Source: DATAWK01 sp036267255 (lineage in GTDB: Bacteria; Acidobacteriota; Terriglobia; Terriglobales; Acidobacteriaceae). Taken from it: a DNA stretch of 64,000 nt. Below, in pieces: positions 7,990 through 15,887 of this stretch (position 1 is its first letter; every line of letters starts with the position of its first letter). Under the pieces are notes generated by a model, which made no database searches, was not told the DNA's origin, and saw only the letters and a list, made by a program, of their open reading frames with translations. Both the position numbers and the translations under genes were made by a program. The DNA is taken from contig DATAWK010000041.1 in NCBI GenBank assembly GCA_036267255.1, positions 372,001-436,000 of the forward strand, read 5' to 3'.

Positions 7990-9795
7990 CTATTGTTTGT
8001 CCGTTGCCGGCGGCACAGCATCCGGAAAGACCCCCGGCAGCGGTTCCGGCTGACTCATGTCGATGATGCCCTTCGGCACACCCAGCGGCTTACGTGGCAG
8101 CATCTGGTCGCGCATGGCTGCGTTATAGACGAAAATCGCCTCCACCACGGCGGCCTGTTGCAGATCGCCAGCACGCAATTCCTCATACACGTCCATATTG
8201 GAGTGGTGCGTGCGCGTTTCGTAATCCATCGGATCCTGGATGAACTGGAAGCCGGGGATGCCGACCGCATCGAACGATAAGTGATCGGTGCCACCGGTGT
8301 TGCGCATGGTCAGCGTGGTCACGCCCAGATCCTTGAGCGGCGCAATCCATTGGGCAAAGATCGGCGCGATGGCCGCATTTCCCTGCAGATACACGCCGCG
8401 GATGCGCCCTGTGCCGTTGTCCAGATTGAAGTAGCCGGAGATCAGTTTCTGTTCCGGCTTCACCGCAACAGGGCCTACAGGTTTGCGCAGCCAGTCGGGC
8501 AGCTTCATTTGATCCGGCGCCGTCGAAACCGGATACGTGCCGAAATGATTCGCCACATAGCCGCGGGAACCGTACAGGCCCTCTTCTTCGCCGGTCCACA
8601 GAGCCACTCGAATCGTCCGGCGTGGTTGCACATGCAGCGCGTTCAGGATGCGCATCACTTCCATCGCGACAACGGTTCCAGCGCCGTTGTCTGTTGCGCC
8701 GGTACCGGCGATCCAGCTATCCAAATGGCCGCCGACCATGACGACCTGGTCTTTCAGGTTAGGATCGGTGCCGGGAATTTCCGCAATAGTGTCGTAGCCC
8801 TGCTCGTGATCGCCGGTGACCTTTGTCTCCACATCCATCTGCAGCGTAACGGGAACGTGCGCCTTCAAAAGCCGATAGACACGGCCATAATTTTCAATCG
8901 CCGCAACGACAACCGGCACCTTGACCGCGTGATCCGCGTTATAAGGCTCCGAGCCCAGCGCGGCACCATTGTCATCAAAGATCGTTCCACCGGAGCCACC
9001 TCCATCCGGCGCGCCACGGCTGGGCACAATAACGCCGGCGACGTGCTCATCAGCCAGGAACTGCGCGATCTTATCGGTCAAGGCACGGCGCTTTATATAG
9101 GCCTGGATGCGTTTCTGCAGATCGGACGGCGCGCCATTGGTAATGGCGGGATACTCGGCTATATCTGCCAGCTCTTTGTCGGTGTAACGCGTGAACAAGG
9201 GTTTCTCCACCGGAGGCACCGGACGCATGTCACCCAGCAGGACGATCTTGCCCGCCAGCTTGCCCTTGTATTGATCGAAGTCCTTTTCATCCTGAATGTT
9301 GACCCAAACAGCCTCGCCAGTTACAGGACCATTGGTCGACGGCGACCACGGTGTAGCCTGTGTGATAAAGACCGCTGGAGCCGGCGTCACCATACGTGTC
9401 CATGTGTTGAGCTGCTCCCATCCCATGCCAAACTCGCCCCAGGACTCCAGGTGCGCATTCACGCAACCCATCGCCGTCAACTGATCCTTGGTCCAGTTGT
9501 TGGCCTTTAACACGCTGGGAGAGCCTGTAAGCCGTTGCCCAATGTCATCGTCCAGCGCGCTGGCGTACTCCATGATGTGCGAGTTATGAAAACCCTCCTC
9601 GCGAATCTTTTGATACATGGCAAGATCGATGTTTTCGACGGCTGGTTGGGGTGCGTCCCAGGGCGCAACCGTTGAGGTTGCAGCAGGATTCGCGGCTTTT
9701 GCGGATTTGGCTTTCGACCTCTGCGCGGCCATGAGGGGCACAGTCGCCATAAGAATTGCGGTCGTCCAGAAGGGCGTGTGGGGCATTGGGTTCAC
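7990..9795 (-). CDS. Exported M28-family zinc metallopeptidase with PA domain
   Basis: Predicted secreted aminopeptidase or carboxypeptidase of the M28 family. A signal peptide occupies about residues 1-24 (hydrophobic segment ending in MAA). A protease-associated (PA) domain spans about 150-320. The two-zinc catalytic site is visible: His357/Asp359 in GGHLDSW, Asp369 in TDNGAG, the general-base glutamate cluster 403-405 in TGEEEG, and the late TDH and HHSN motifs. The GTG at 9795 is taken as start because GGAG lies nine bases upstream; an ATG follows three codons later. It is probably monocistronic, with a terminator at 7822-7848. It could supply peptides from glycoproteins, but nothing links it directly to the sugar loci. 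Confidence 0.9.
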   Translation of the reverse strand: MNPMPHTPFWTTAILMATVPLMAAQRSKAKSAKAANPAATSTVAPWDAPQPAVENIDLAMYQKIREEGFHNSHIMEYASALDDDIGQRLTGSPSVLKANNWTKDQLTAMGCVNAHLESWGEFGMGWEQLNTWTRMVTPAPAVFITQATPWSPSTNGPVTGEAVWVNIQDEKDFDQYKGKLAGKIVLLGDMRPVPPVEKPLFTRYTDKELADIAEYPAITNGAPSDLQKRIQAYIKRRALTDKIAQFLADEHVAGVIVPSRGAPDGGGSGGTIFDDNGAALGSEPYNADHAVKVPVVVAAIENYGRVYRLLKAHVPVTLQMDVETKVTGDHEQGYDTIAEIPGTDPNLKDQVVMVGGHLDSWIAGTGATDNGAGTVVAMEVMRILNALHVQPRRTIRVALWTGEEEGLYGSRGYVANHFGTYPVSTAPDQMKLPDWLRKPVGPVAVKPEQKLISGYFNLDNGTGRIRGVYLQGNAAIAPIFAQWIAPLKDLGVTTLTMRNTGGTDHLSFDAVGIPGFQFIQDPMDYETRTHHSNMDVYEELRAGDLQQAAVVEAIFVYNAAMRDQMLPRKPLGVPKGIIDMSQPEPLPGVFPDAVPPATDKQ

Positions 9796-10006
9796 TGGTC
9801 ATTACTCCAAAAGAATTCAGGAAATGGCAAGCATAGCAGACGGCTGGGTGCCGACGCATGCAGTATTTCAGAGCCAATTTTCCGCACTACAGATGGAGCA
9901 ATGTCAGAGAACTTTGCAAGAGGGAATTTTGCAAGAGCTGCGAATTACCTGCGATTCCGCTCCTCACAGCCATCATGCTGCAAGAAAGAGCTGGCTGTAC
10001 GGGAAA

Positions 10007-10933
10007 TTACACCAGTTTTTGTCCGGTCATCGTTTGCAGTACGCCGAGCGGTGCATGCTCCGGGGCAACCATCGCTTCCGGCGCAACGAGAAATGTCTGC
10101 TCCAGAGCGTACTGCCCGGCCAGAACGGCATGCGGAACCATATCGGTGTAGACCATCCAGCTCGATCCCGGCGGAAAGAAGCTCGCCTCGCGTTTTCCAT
10201 GCGCCTGATAATCGGCATTTTCCTTCAGAAAATTATGGAAGCGCATCATGAACTGATCGTAGGGCGAACGCTTGAGCGCAGGGATCGCTTTGCCGAGTCC
10301 GATATTGTCAGCAGCCTTGCGGCCAAACGTTGTCAGAGCGCCTTCTGCCTGTGGTAGAGGAATGCTCTTTGGCGCAAATTGAGGCAGCAGCGTGCGGAAG
10401 GGATCGCCAGTAATCCAATCCCGCGTGCGCGTGGGGTGAATGTTATTGAAGAAGCGCAGAATGCGCGCTCCATGCGTGGGCCGCGTAGGGAAAGCATCCG
10501 TGTGCATCAAATCGTTCCGCTTGCGCAGGGCAAGGTCGCGGCCTTGCTCCTCCTGCGGCCGAAAGCTGCCGTAGTCCAACTGCCAGCGTGCCTGGTACGG
10601 TGCGAGAAATGCAGTCAGAAACTGCGTCACGCGCTGCGAATAACTACGCAGGATGCCATGCAGACGTTCACTCGCGGCTGGGTCCGCAGCTTTCATATCT
10701 GCGCCGGAAATACGGTCCTCGGCAACCTTATAAGCAAGATTTTTGTGCAGGGAACTGCTGTTCTGTTCCAGGCCGAGCAGAAACTGCAGATCGTCCCCTG
10801 ACAATGCAATCGGCGTCTGTGGAAAGAACAGAATGTTGCCTTCTTCAAGCTGCCGGCACCAGACGCTCGTATGCGCCGCGTCCAGAGGCTTCGCTTCGCT
10901 GAGAGCTTCCTGCGGAATGGTAACGATGCCCAT
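10007..10933 (-). CDS. Kdo-hydroxylase-like Fe(II)/2-oxoglutarate-type oxygenase
   Basis: Resembles the 3-deoxy-D-manno-oct-2-ulosonic acid (Kdo) hydroxylase family (KdoO), which hydroxylates Kdo in lipopolysaccharide to Ko. The 308-residue protein has a plausible iron triad: His144 and Asp146 in DLMHTDAF and His268 in MVPHAVLAG. The region between them (RILRFFNNIHP, RDWITGDPF) matches the family pattern as I recall it. There is no signal peptide, which fits a cytoplasmic or peripheral inner-membrane enzyme. It follows the small membrane protein gene by 27 bp, so the two are probably co-transcribed. The family call is from memory of sequence patterns, so confidence is moderate. Confidence 0.68.
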   Translation of the reverse strand: MGIVTIPQEALSEAKPLDAAHTSVWCRQLEEGNILFFPQTPIALSGDDLQFLLGLEQNSSSLHKNLAYKVAEDRISGADMKAADPAASERLHGILRSYSQRVTQFLTAFLAPYQARWQLDYGSFRPQEEQGRDLALRKRNDLMHTDAFPTRPTHGARILRFFNNIHPTRTRDWITGDPFRTLLPQFAPKSIPLPQAEGALTTFGRKAADNIGLGKAIPALKRSPYDQFMMRFHNFLKENADYQAHGKREASFFPPGSSWMVYTDMVPHAVLAGQYALEQTFLVAPEAMVAPEHAPLGVLQTMTGQKLV

Positions 10934-10960
10934 AGAAAAATGAAATCCAAGCCGGCGTGG

Positions 10961-11281
10961 TCAGTCGTGGTGTGCCAGTTTGCGCCGGACCCAGATGCTG
11001 AGCAGATACGCCAGGCTGAACAGCATCGCCATCACCCCGATAGGGGCAGAGATGAATTTGTAGCTGATGCTCAGATTCTGCATGGACAGATGATAAAAGC
11101 TGTCATAGATCACGACCCCGAAAATGGCAAAAAACGTCGTGAAAAAGAAGGCCATAAAGCCTGCAGCCACACTCAACAGCAGGCTGGAAAACAGCCCGAA
11201 TCTGCCCAGTGGTATGCCAAACAGCTTCGCATCCTGGTCACCGGTGGGTGGTACGCCGGAAGTATCCTGTGCACTGGTCAT
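10961..11281 (-). CDS. Small membrane protein, two predicted transmembrane helices, unknown function
   Basis: I do not recognise a named family. The 106-residue product has a polar N-terminus (about 25 residues), a long hydrophobic stretch at about 28-58 that may be one long helix or a helix with a kink, a polar loop, and a second helix at about 74-97 ending in a basic RRKLAHHD tail. It lies 27 bp upstream of the Kdo-hydroxylase-like gene on the same strand. A link to envelope biogenesis is inferred from that neighbour only. Confidence 0.7.
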   Translation of the reverse strand: MTSAQDTSGVPPTGDQDAKLFGIPLGRFGLFSSLLLSVAAGFMAFFFTTFFAIFGVVIYDSFYHLSMQNLSISYKFISAPIGVMAMLFSLAYLLSIWVRRKLAHHD

Positions 11282-11352
11282 TGTGCCCGAGTCCCCTTGC
11301 TGTGGAAAGCGCGGCAGCGCCTGTAGCTCTCCCTCAGCTAGAATACAGGCTT

Positions 11353-12099
11353 ATGGTTGAGACCGCCCAGGTAGACCTGACACCAGCGCTGGAAGTAGCG
11401 CGTACGGCTGCCGTACAGCAGGCGCCGAACGGCATCTGCTACGCGAGTTTTGGCCAGACGCAGCTGCCTTCGCTCGATCTGGATCGCATCGTGCAAGCGG
11501 TGCCGCAGACTATTGCCGCAGCGCTGGGCCGCAAGGCGTACTACTTTGTTCCACTCACCATCGGCGAAACAAACGAAACATTGATCGCGCCGGATTACAC
11601 AACGGAACTCAGCGATCGCGCGGTCTGTCATCGCAACGTACCATTCAATGGTGCTGAATGCATTTTTATCTCTACGCGGTTAATGCATGACCGCTTCGCA
11701 CTGGCCTTTGAATTCTTCATCAATGTCGGTCATCACTTTGTCGATGCCGCTGGGGTGCCGGAGAGTTTTTCCAGCCTGGCCTGGGCACAGGCAAATGCCA
11801 ACGTGCGTGGAGAAACCAGCCAGGATGCCTGGGAGCATCGCAAACTGGCATTGGAATCGCGTGAGCGAGTCGTCGATGAGAAGGCGCGCATTCAATATCT
11901 GGAAGCAGCGTTTTCCGATGCTATCGCCATCTATCTGCTCTCGCTGACTGTCGATTTTGATTATTCTGAGCTGCGTGAGCGCGAATATCCTCTGCTCGCT
12001 CCGCAACCGCTGGCCGAACGGCTGCGCAGTATCGCAGAAATCTTTCCTCCGAATGCAGGCTTTGAATTCGCCATTCGCTATCGCCGTCGCAACAGCTAG
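11353..12099 (+). CDS. Conserved-looking hypothetical protein, 248 residues
   Basis: I do not recognise the family. The protein is soluble with no signal peptide. It has an N-terminal alpha/beta region and a central helical part with the block FAFEFFINVGHHFVDAA written in pieces around residues 115-132, and ends in a charged RYRRRNS tail. The frame is open upstream to 11209, but the ATG at 11353 is chosen because a TAGAAT -10-like hexamer at 11339-11344 sits just before it and no good ribosome site precedes other starts. That layout suggests a leaderless message. It is followed 93 bp later by ruvA on the same strand. Confidence 0.72.
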   Translation: MVETAQVDLTPALEVARTAAVQQAPNGICYASFGQTQLPSLDLDRIVQAVPQTIAAALGRKAYYFVPLTIGETNETLIAPDYTTELSDRAVCHRNVPFNGAECIFISTRLMHDRFALAFEFFINVGHHFVDAAGVPESFSSLAWAQANANVRGETSQDAWEHRKLALESRERVVDEKARIQYLEAAFSDAIAIYLLSLTVDFDYSELREREYPLLAPQPLAERLRSIAEIFPPNAGFEFAIRYRRRNS

Positions 12100-12180
12100 A
12101 CGCTTCTTCTTAAAATGTACAAATGCCCAACCGTTGCCCGGCAAAAGGCAGCAGAGAACCCAACCGAATCTTCCCCGCGA

Positions 12181-12186
12181 TAGAAT
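12181..12186 (+). promoter_or_regulatory. TAGAAT -10-like hexamer directly before ruvA
   Basis: The hexamer ends seven bases before the ruvA ATG, the spacing expected if transcription starts at the start codon itself. The same hexamer precedes the 11353 gene. No clear -35 box is seen. Confidence 0.35.
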
Positions 12187-12192
12187 CGGGCC

Positions 12193-12780
12193 ATGATTGC
12201 ACATCTGCGTGGAACCCTGCTGGCCAAGACACCGCAAAGCGTGATTGTGGAAACCGCCGGCGTCGGCTATGAAGTCGCCATCAGCATCCCCACCTATACT
12301 GGATTGCCAGCGGAAGGCGCAGAGGTTTCCTTGCATATCTATACGCATGTGCGTGAGGAAACGCTGGCCCTTTTCGGGTTTGCGGACCTTGCCGAAAAGC
12401 GTCTCTTTGAAAAATTGTTCTCTGTCAGCGGTATTGGACCCAAACTTGCGTTGACTGTACTCAGCGGACTTACGCCAGAACGACTGGTCGCCGCCATTCG
12501 CAGCCACGACCACGCTACACTCACGCGTATTCCCGGCATCGGAAAAAAAACCGCCGAGCGCGTCGTGCTGGAATTGAAGGACAAGCTGGAAGAACTAGGC
12601 CCTGCCATGATTGCCGGCGTTTCTACTCCAATTGCCGAAGATGTCGTTTCCGCATTGGTCAATCTGGGCTATCAACGCCCCGCCGCGTTGAAGGCCATCG
12701 AGACGGCCACCGCACGCGACTCTACCGCGGACCGGGACTTTGAACATCTCTTCCGCGCTACCCTGGCAGCCATGCGCTAG
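12193..12780 (+). CDS. ruvA: Holliday junction branch migration protein RuvA
   Basis: DNA-binding subunit of the RuvAB branch-migration machine; a tetramer that holds the four-way junction while RuvB pumps DNA. The 195 residues show the three-domain plan. An OB fold comes first (MIAHLRGTL, VGYEV). Two helix-hairpin-helix motifs follow (VSGIGPKLAL and RIPGIGKKTAERV). A linker leads to the C-terminal RuvB-binding helices (VSALVNLGYQ). The gene ends 33 bp from the convergent BadF-type kinase gene. ruvB and ruvC are not in the window, so ruvA is separated from them here. Confidence 0.97.
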   Translation: MIAHLRGTLLAKTPQSVIVETAGVGYEVAISIPTYTGLPAEGAEVSLHIYTHVREETLALFGFADLAEKRLFEKLFSVSGIGPKLALTVLSGLTPERLVAAIRSHDHATLTRIPGIGKKTAERVVLELKDKLEELGPAMIAGVSTPIAEDVVSALVNLGYQRPAALKAIETATARDSTADRDFEHLFRATLAAMR

Positions 12781-12813
12781 ATCTTCCCCTGAGAGCCGTA
12801 GACATCCCTCTGT

Positions 12814-13737
12814 CTAAATGCAATCGGACTGGCTGGCACGCCACACGGCTCCCAGTACAGGATCGGGAGCTTTCAGTAGAAATTGTACGGTGGGATCAAG
12901 GCGATGGATGGCCGCGATCATACTCTCTCGCACCAGAGAAATATTGTGAACAACACTGCCAGAGAACGCGACTGTCCAGGGGTTAGAAGAGGGTGCTGCT
13001 TCAAACGAAGCTCCCTGACGCATTGCCAGAAATACGAGATCGGCCAGATCTTCACCCGCCCGCTGCAGGACTCTGCGTGCGACACCATCCCCCTCTTCGG
13101 CGCATTGCGCCACCAGCGGGGCGAGTTGCGAAAAATCCGGCCCCGGAATGCGGTTTCCCAGGTCGATCAAATCTTCGATGGTTTGCGTATTCCATGCAGC
13201 GTGCACTGCTGGCAGCATGGAGGTTTCCTCGCTTGCATCGATTGCATAGAAGATTGCCCGCAAAGCCTGCAATCCAATCCCGTTACCGGAGCCTTGATCG
13301 CTCAATATCGGCCCCCAACCTCCCGCGTGCACCTGTCGGCCCTGGCTGGTACGGCCCACAACGTTGGAACCCGTTCCCGCGATCACCAAAATGCCCGCCC
13401 CTCCATGAAAGGCAGCATCCAGGGCAATCTCCTCATCTCCACAAATGTAGATCGGCCCACTTACCCTAGCCTCCAGGGCGTTTCGCACCCAATCTGCCAC
13501 GGGTGCGATCATGTAGCCGGAGAGTCCAACGCAGGTGCCGGTTACGGAACGCAGCGCTATGCCAGACTGAGCGGCCAGCGCGGAGAGCATCCGTTCCAGG
13601 TTTTTCTCAGCCTCCGCCTCACTCACTCGCGTAATTTTGATGGAGCCGCCATCAGAACGGGCAAGTACGTCCGTGCCTTGCGCCAGGGCACATCTTGTTA
13701 TCGTCCCACCCGCGTCGATACCCAAAAAATAGTGCAT
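12814..13737 (-). CDS. BadF/BadG-type ATPase, probable N-acetylhexosamine kinase
   Basis: ASKHA-fold kinase related to N-acetylglucosamine kinase. It would phosphorylate an amino sugar with ATP in the cytoplasm. Family blocks visible in 307 residues: the phosphate-1 loop LGIDAGGTIT at the start, CVGLSGYM, ILVIAGTGSNVVG (phosphate-2 loop) and GGWGPILSDQGSGNGIGLQAL. The start at 13737 gives the usual N-terminus and lies 5 bp after the GH18 stop codon, so the longer frame back to 13872 is rejected. It is last in the cutC-GH18-kinase operon, which suggests phosphorylation of a sugar released by the GH18 enzyme. GlcNAc, GalNAc or another sugar cannot be told apart. Confidence 0.87.
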   Translation of the reverse strand: MHYFLGIDAGGTITRCALAQGTDVLARSDGGSIKITRVSEAEAEKNLERMLSALAAQSGIALRSVTGTCVGLSGYMIAPVADWVRNALEARVSGPIYICGDEEIALDAAFHGGAGILVIAGTGSNVVGRTSQGRQVHAGGWGPILSDQGSGNGIGLQALRAIFYAIDASEETSMLPAVHAAWNTQTIEDLIDLGNRIPGPDFSQLAPLVAQCAEEGDGVARRVLQRAGEDLADLVFLAMRQGASFEAAPSSNPWTVAFSGSVVHNISLVRESMIAAIHRLDPTVQFLLKAPDPVLGAVWRASQSDCI

Positions 13738-13741
13738 CTGG

Positions 13742-14833
13742 CTAGTTGTTTTGTTCCCGCTTTGGACGTTGGATCGTCGCCTGTGAAACTGCCGGGCCAT
13801 GCGATGGCAGCAATGCCCAGATTCCCGGATCTTCTTCCCCAAGCACCCACGAGCAGAATCCTTGCAGCCCATATTGCTTCACCAGATCGTATCGTGCGGC
13901 AAAGGTTTTGACATCTGTATAAAAGACCCACTCGCGGTCCTGCGCGCGATAAAAGTAAAACCACGCCGTTTTATCCACCGGGTCCCACTGCGGCTTGGCA
14001 CCGTAGGCCTGAGCAAGTTGCATCGCAGCCGGGGCGCTAACATCTTCGGCATCAATGTTTGGGGTGTTTTTGCCGCCGGGCGGTGGTCCTGCAAACCAGT
14101 GATACCCATAGACGGCAATTCCCAAAGACAATTTGTCTTTAGGAACCACAGCCAGCGCATACTTCAGGTTTTCCATCACCCATGGATAGCCTGCCACCGG
14201 CCCTGGCGGCGTAAAGCGTGTGTGCTGGTCATAGGTCATCAGGCAGATCAAATCTGCGGACTGCGCCAGCGTCTTCAAATCATAGGCTCCGCGCCAGTCA
14301 CGAAACATCCATCCGTTGTAGGCTGTGTCCAGCGCATGGCCAGGTGCATTCGGCACCGTTGCGATGGAAAGTTGAAATCCTGCACTGTGCAACGCTGCCG
14401 CCGTCTCCGCCACGGTCTTGGACAATGCAGCGCTGTCCTGCCAGCTGATATCTTCGAAATCGAACTGAATACCCAGATAGCCATTTTGCTTGCACGCCAG
14501 GACAAGAGCGTCTTCCATTGCCTTGCGGGCGGCTGCATCGTTAAAAATTTGGTGATATTCCTCCGTCCCCATATCGCTTCCACTAAGGATCGGCATCACG
14601 GCAACATGATGCTCTCGTGCCACCCGCATTACCTGTGGATTTGGGCCACCCCACACCAAGCCATGTACGTCGGTCGCATACCAGGTTGGCACCAGGATGT
14701 CGATCTTGTCTGCATGATCGAGAAATGACTGGATCGATTGCGGGGAATTTATCATATAGAACAGCGCCTTTGGCTGTGCCTGCAGCACAGATGCACCCAG
14801 AGCAAACAACAAAAAGACACGAAGTATTCGCAC
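13742..14833 (-). CDS. Exported glycoside hydrolase family 18 (chitinase-like/YaaH-like) protein
   Basis: TIM-barrel GH18 enzyme acting on N-acetylglucosamine-containing polymers. A signal peptide covers residues 1-19. The catalytic strand reads YLGIQFDFEDI with the proton-donor glutamate at 127 and an aspartate at 125. The first aspartate of the usual DxxDxDxE signature is replaced (QFDFE), as in several spore-cortex-type members. Downstream blocks LICLMTYDQH and LSLGIAVYGYHW are typical of YaaH-like hydrolases. GTG at 14833 is the start, with GGAG six bases upstream. It lies between cutC and the kinase gene. Chitin, peptidoglycan or N-glycan cores are all possible targets. Confidence 0.83.
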   Translation of the reverse strand: MRILRVFLLFALGASVLQAQPKALFYMINSPQSIQSFLDHADKIDILVPTWYATDVHGLVWGGPNPQVMRVAREHHVAVMPILSGSDMGTEEYHQIFNDAAARKAMEDALVLACKQNGYLGIQFDFEDISWQDSAALSKTVAETAAALHSAGFQLSIATVPNAPGHALDTAYNGWMFRDWRGAYDLKTLAQSADLICLMTYDQHTRFTPPGPVAGYPWVMENLKYALAVVPKDKLSLGIAVYGYHWFAGPPPGGKNTPNIDAEDVSAPAAMQLAQAYGAKPQWDPVDKTAWFYFYRAQDREWVFYTDVKTFAARYDLVKQYGLQGFCSWVLGEEDPGIWALLPSHGPAVSQATIQRPKREQNN

Positions 14834-14942
14834 GAATCACTCCTTTGCCAGCATCGGTAGATAGGGAAATTTGCTGCTCAGAAATTTTGTAACTTGAAAA
14901 TAGGGTTGCTTCCGCCCTATCGGATCGTCGTATAGCAATGTA

Positions 14943-15683
14943 TTACAAATGTACCTCTGTTTTTAGCGGCTGATGCATGAGCCGTTTCAATTCGCGCACA
15001 CGTCCGATAAATTGTTCCCGGTACGCTACGTGGGCTGCTCCGATAGCCGCCTTTGCGCGGGTGCTGCTGCGCAGGGAAGCATGCGCCTCCTGCACGCCAG
15101 ACAAGTGCAGCGCCCGGCGGATAGTTGCTGGACTGATGCTGCCACACAGCATCAACGTAACGCGACCGTCGGCCACTTTACGTAACTTATTGACTGTCGG
15201 AGCCCCGGCAATTGCCGAGGAACTGGCGCCAGAGGTCAGGATTCGATCGGCACCTGTGGCTAACACGGCGTCCAAAGCGACCTCCAGATTCGGACATACG
15301 TCAAAGGCCCGATGAAAAGTTACCTGCATGGGTCTGGCCAATTCAACAAGTTGACGGGTACGCTCGATGTCCACCGTCCTGTCTGCATGCAAGATGCCCA
15401 GGACAACAATGTCCACCCCGGTTTTGCGGGCAATCAGAATGTCCTGACGCATCACTTCAAACTCTTCGTCCGAAGCAGTAAATGCTCCAGTACGCGAGCG
15501 CACCAGAACGGCCAGTGGAACCTGGATGCTATTCCTTACCGCCTGAGTCAGCCCTGCACTGGGGCTGATACCACCATCATGCAGATGTCCGCATAATTCA
15601 ATACGGTCTGCTCCACCAAGAACAGCGGCTTGGGCCAGTTCGAGTGAGTCAACACAAATCTCCAGCGTCCTGCCTAGCGGCAT
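14943..15683 (-). CDS. cutC: CutC-family protein
   Basis: TIM-barrel protein named for copper homeostasis in E. coli, though that role is disputed. The 246 residues match the family length. Motifs: LEICVDSLELAQAA at the start, GGADRIELC, DGGISPSAGL, the VLVRSRTG strand, VTFHRAFD and LTSGASSSA. Start 15683 is fixed by GGAGG six bases upstream; the longer frame to 15704 is rejected. It is first in an operon with a GH18 hydrolase and a sugar-kinase-like gene. That context argues for a part in amino-sugar metabolism, not copper handling, but this is inference. Confidence 0.9.
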   Translation of the reverse strand: MPLGRTLEICVDSLELAQAAVLGGADRIELCGHLHDGGISPSAGLTQAVRNSIQVPLAVLVRSRTGAFTASDEEFEVMRQDILIARKTGVDIVVLGILHADRTVDIERTRQLVELARPMQVTFHRAFDVCPNLEVALDAVLATGADRILTSGASSSAIAGAPTVNKLRKVADGRVTLMLCGSISPATIRRALHLSGVQEAHASLRSSTRAKAAIGAAHVAYREQFIGRVRELKRLMHQPLKTEVHL

Positions 15684-15758
15684 CGCAGTCCTCCGGCGTA
15701 CCAACGTCCATCACCAACTTTGCCTGTAACGTTAGCGGATGTAGGGAGGTTCTCCTGA

Positions 15759-15783
15759 TTTGACAAAATCGTTTGACGAAATC
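15759..15783. promoter_or_regulatory. Tandem 12-bp direct repeat overlapping the cutC operon start site, candidate operator
   Basis: TTTGACAAAATC at 15759-15770 is repeated as TTTGACGAAATC at 15772-15783 with one mismatch and one spacer base. A minus-strand TATAAA at 15788-15793 would place transcription start near 15781, inside the repeat. Confidence 0.45.
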
Positions 15784-15787
15784 TAAT

Positions 15788-15793
15788 TTTATA
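15788..15793 (-). promoter_or_regulatory. Candidate -10 box of the cutC-GH18-kinase operon
   Basis: TATAAA on the minus strand, about 105 bp upstream of the cutC start. I see no good -35 box. Confidence 0.35.
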
Positions 15794-15826
15794 AATCTGT
15801 CTGAGGAGAATTACGCGCGTGTTCCA

Positions 15827-15868
15827 GTTCGCCATGCCGGACCTTCCATCGGGTACAGCATGGCGAAC
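15827..15868 (-). terminator. Hairpin 20 bp after the stop of TonB receptor 1, no U-tract
   Basis: Perfect 11-bp inverted repeat (GTTCGCCATGC/GCATGGCGAAC) with a 20-base loop. It lacks a poly-T run and so may be a 3'-end stabilising structure, not an intrinsic terminator. Confidence 0.6.
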
Positions 15869-15887
15869 CTGAGTTAGAGAAAAATCG

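Noticed and set aside
8281..9510. Plus-strand frame of 409 codons
   Set aside because: Antisense to the M28 peptidase, whose metal-site motifs are intact on the minus strand.
12780..12814. Small inverted repeat TAGACA/TGTCTA between ruvA and the kinase gene
   Set aside because: A six-base stem without a T-run is too weak to call as a terminator.
12883..14728. Plus-strand frames of 342 and 309 codons
   Set aside because: Antisense to the BadF kinase and GH18 genes; no recognisable domains.
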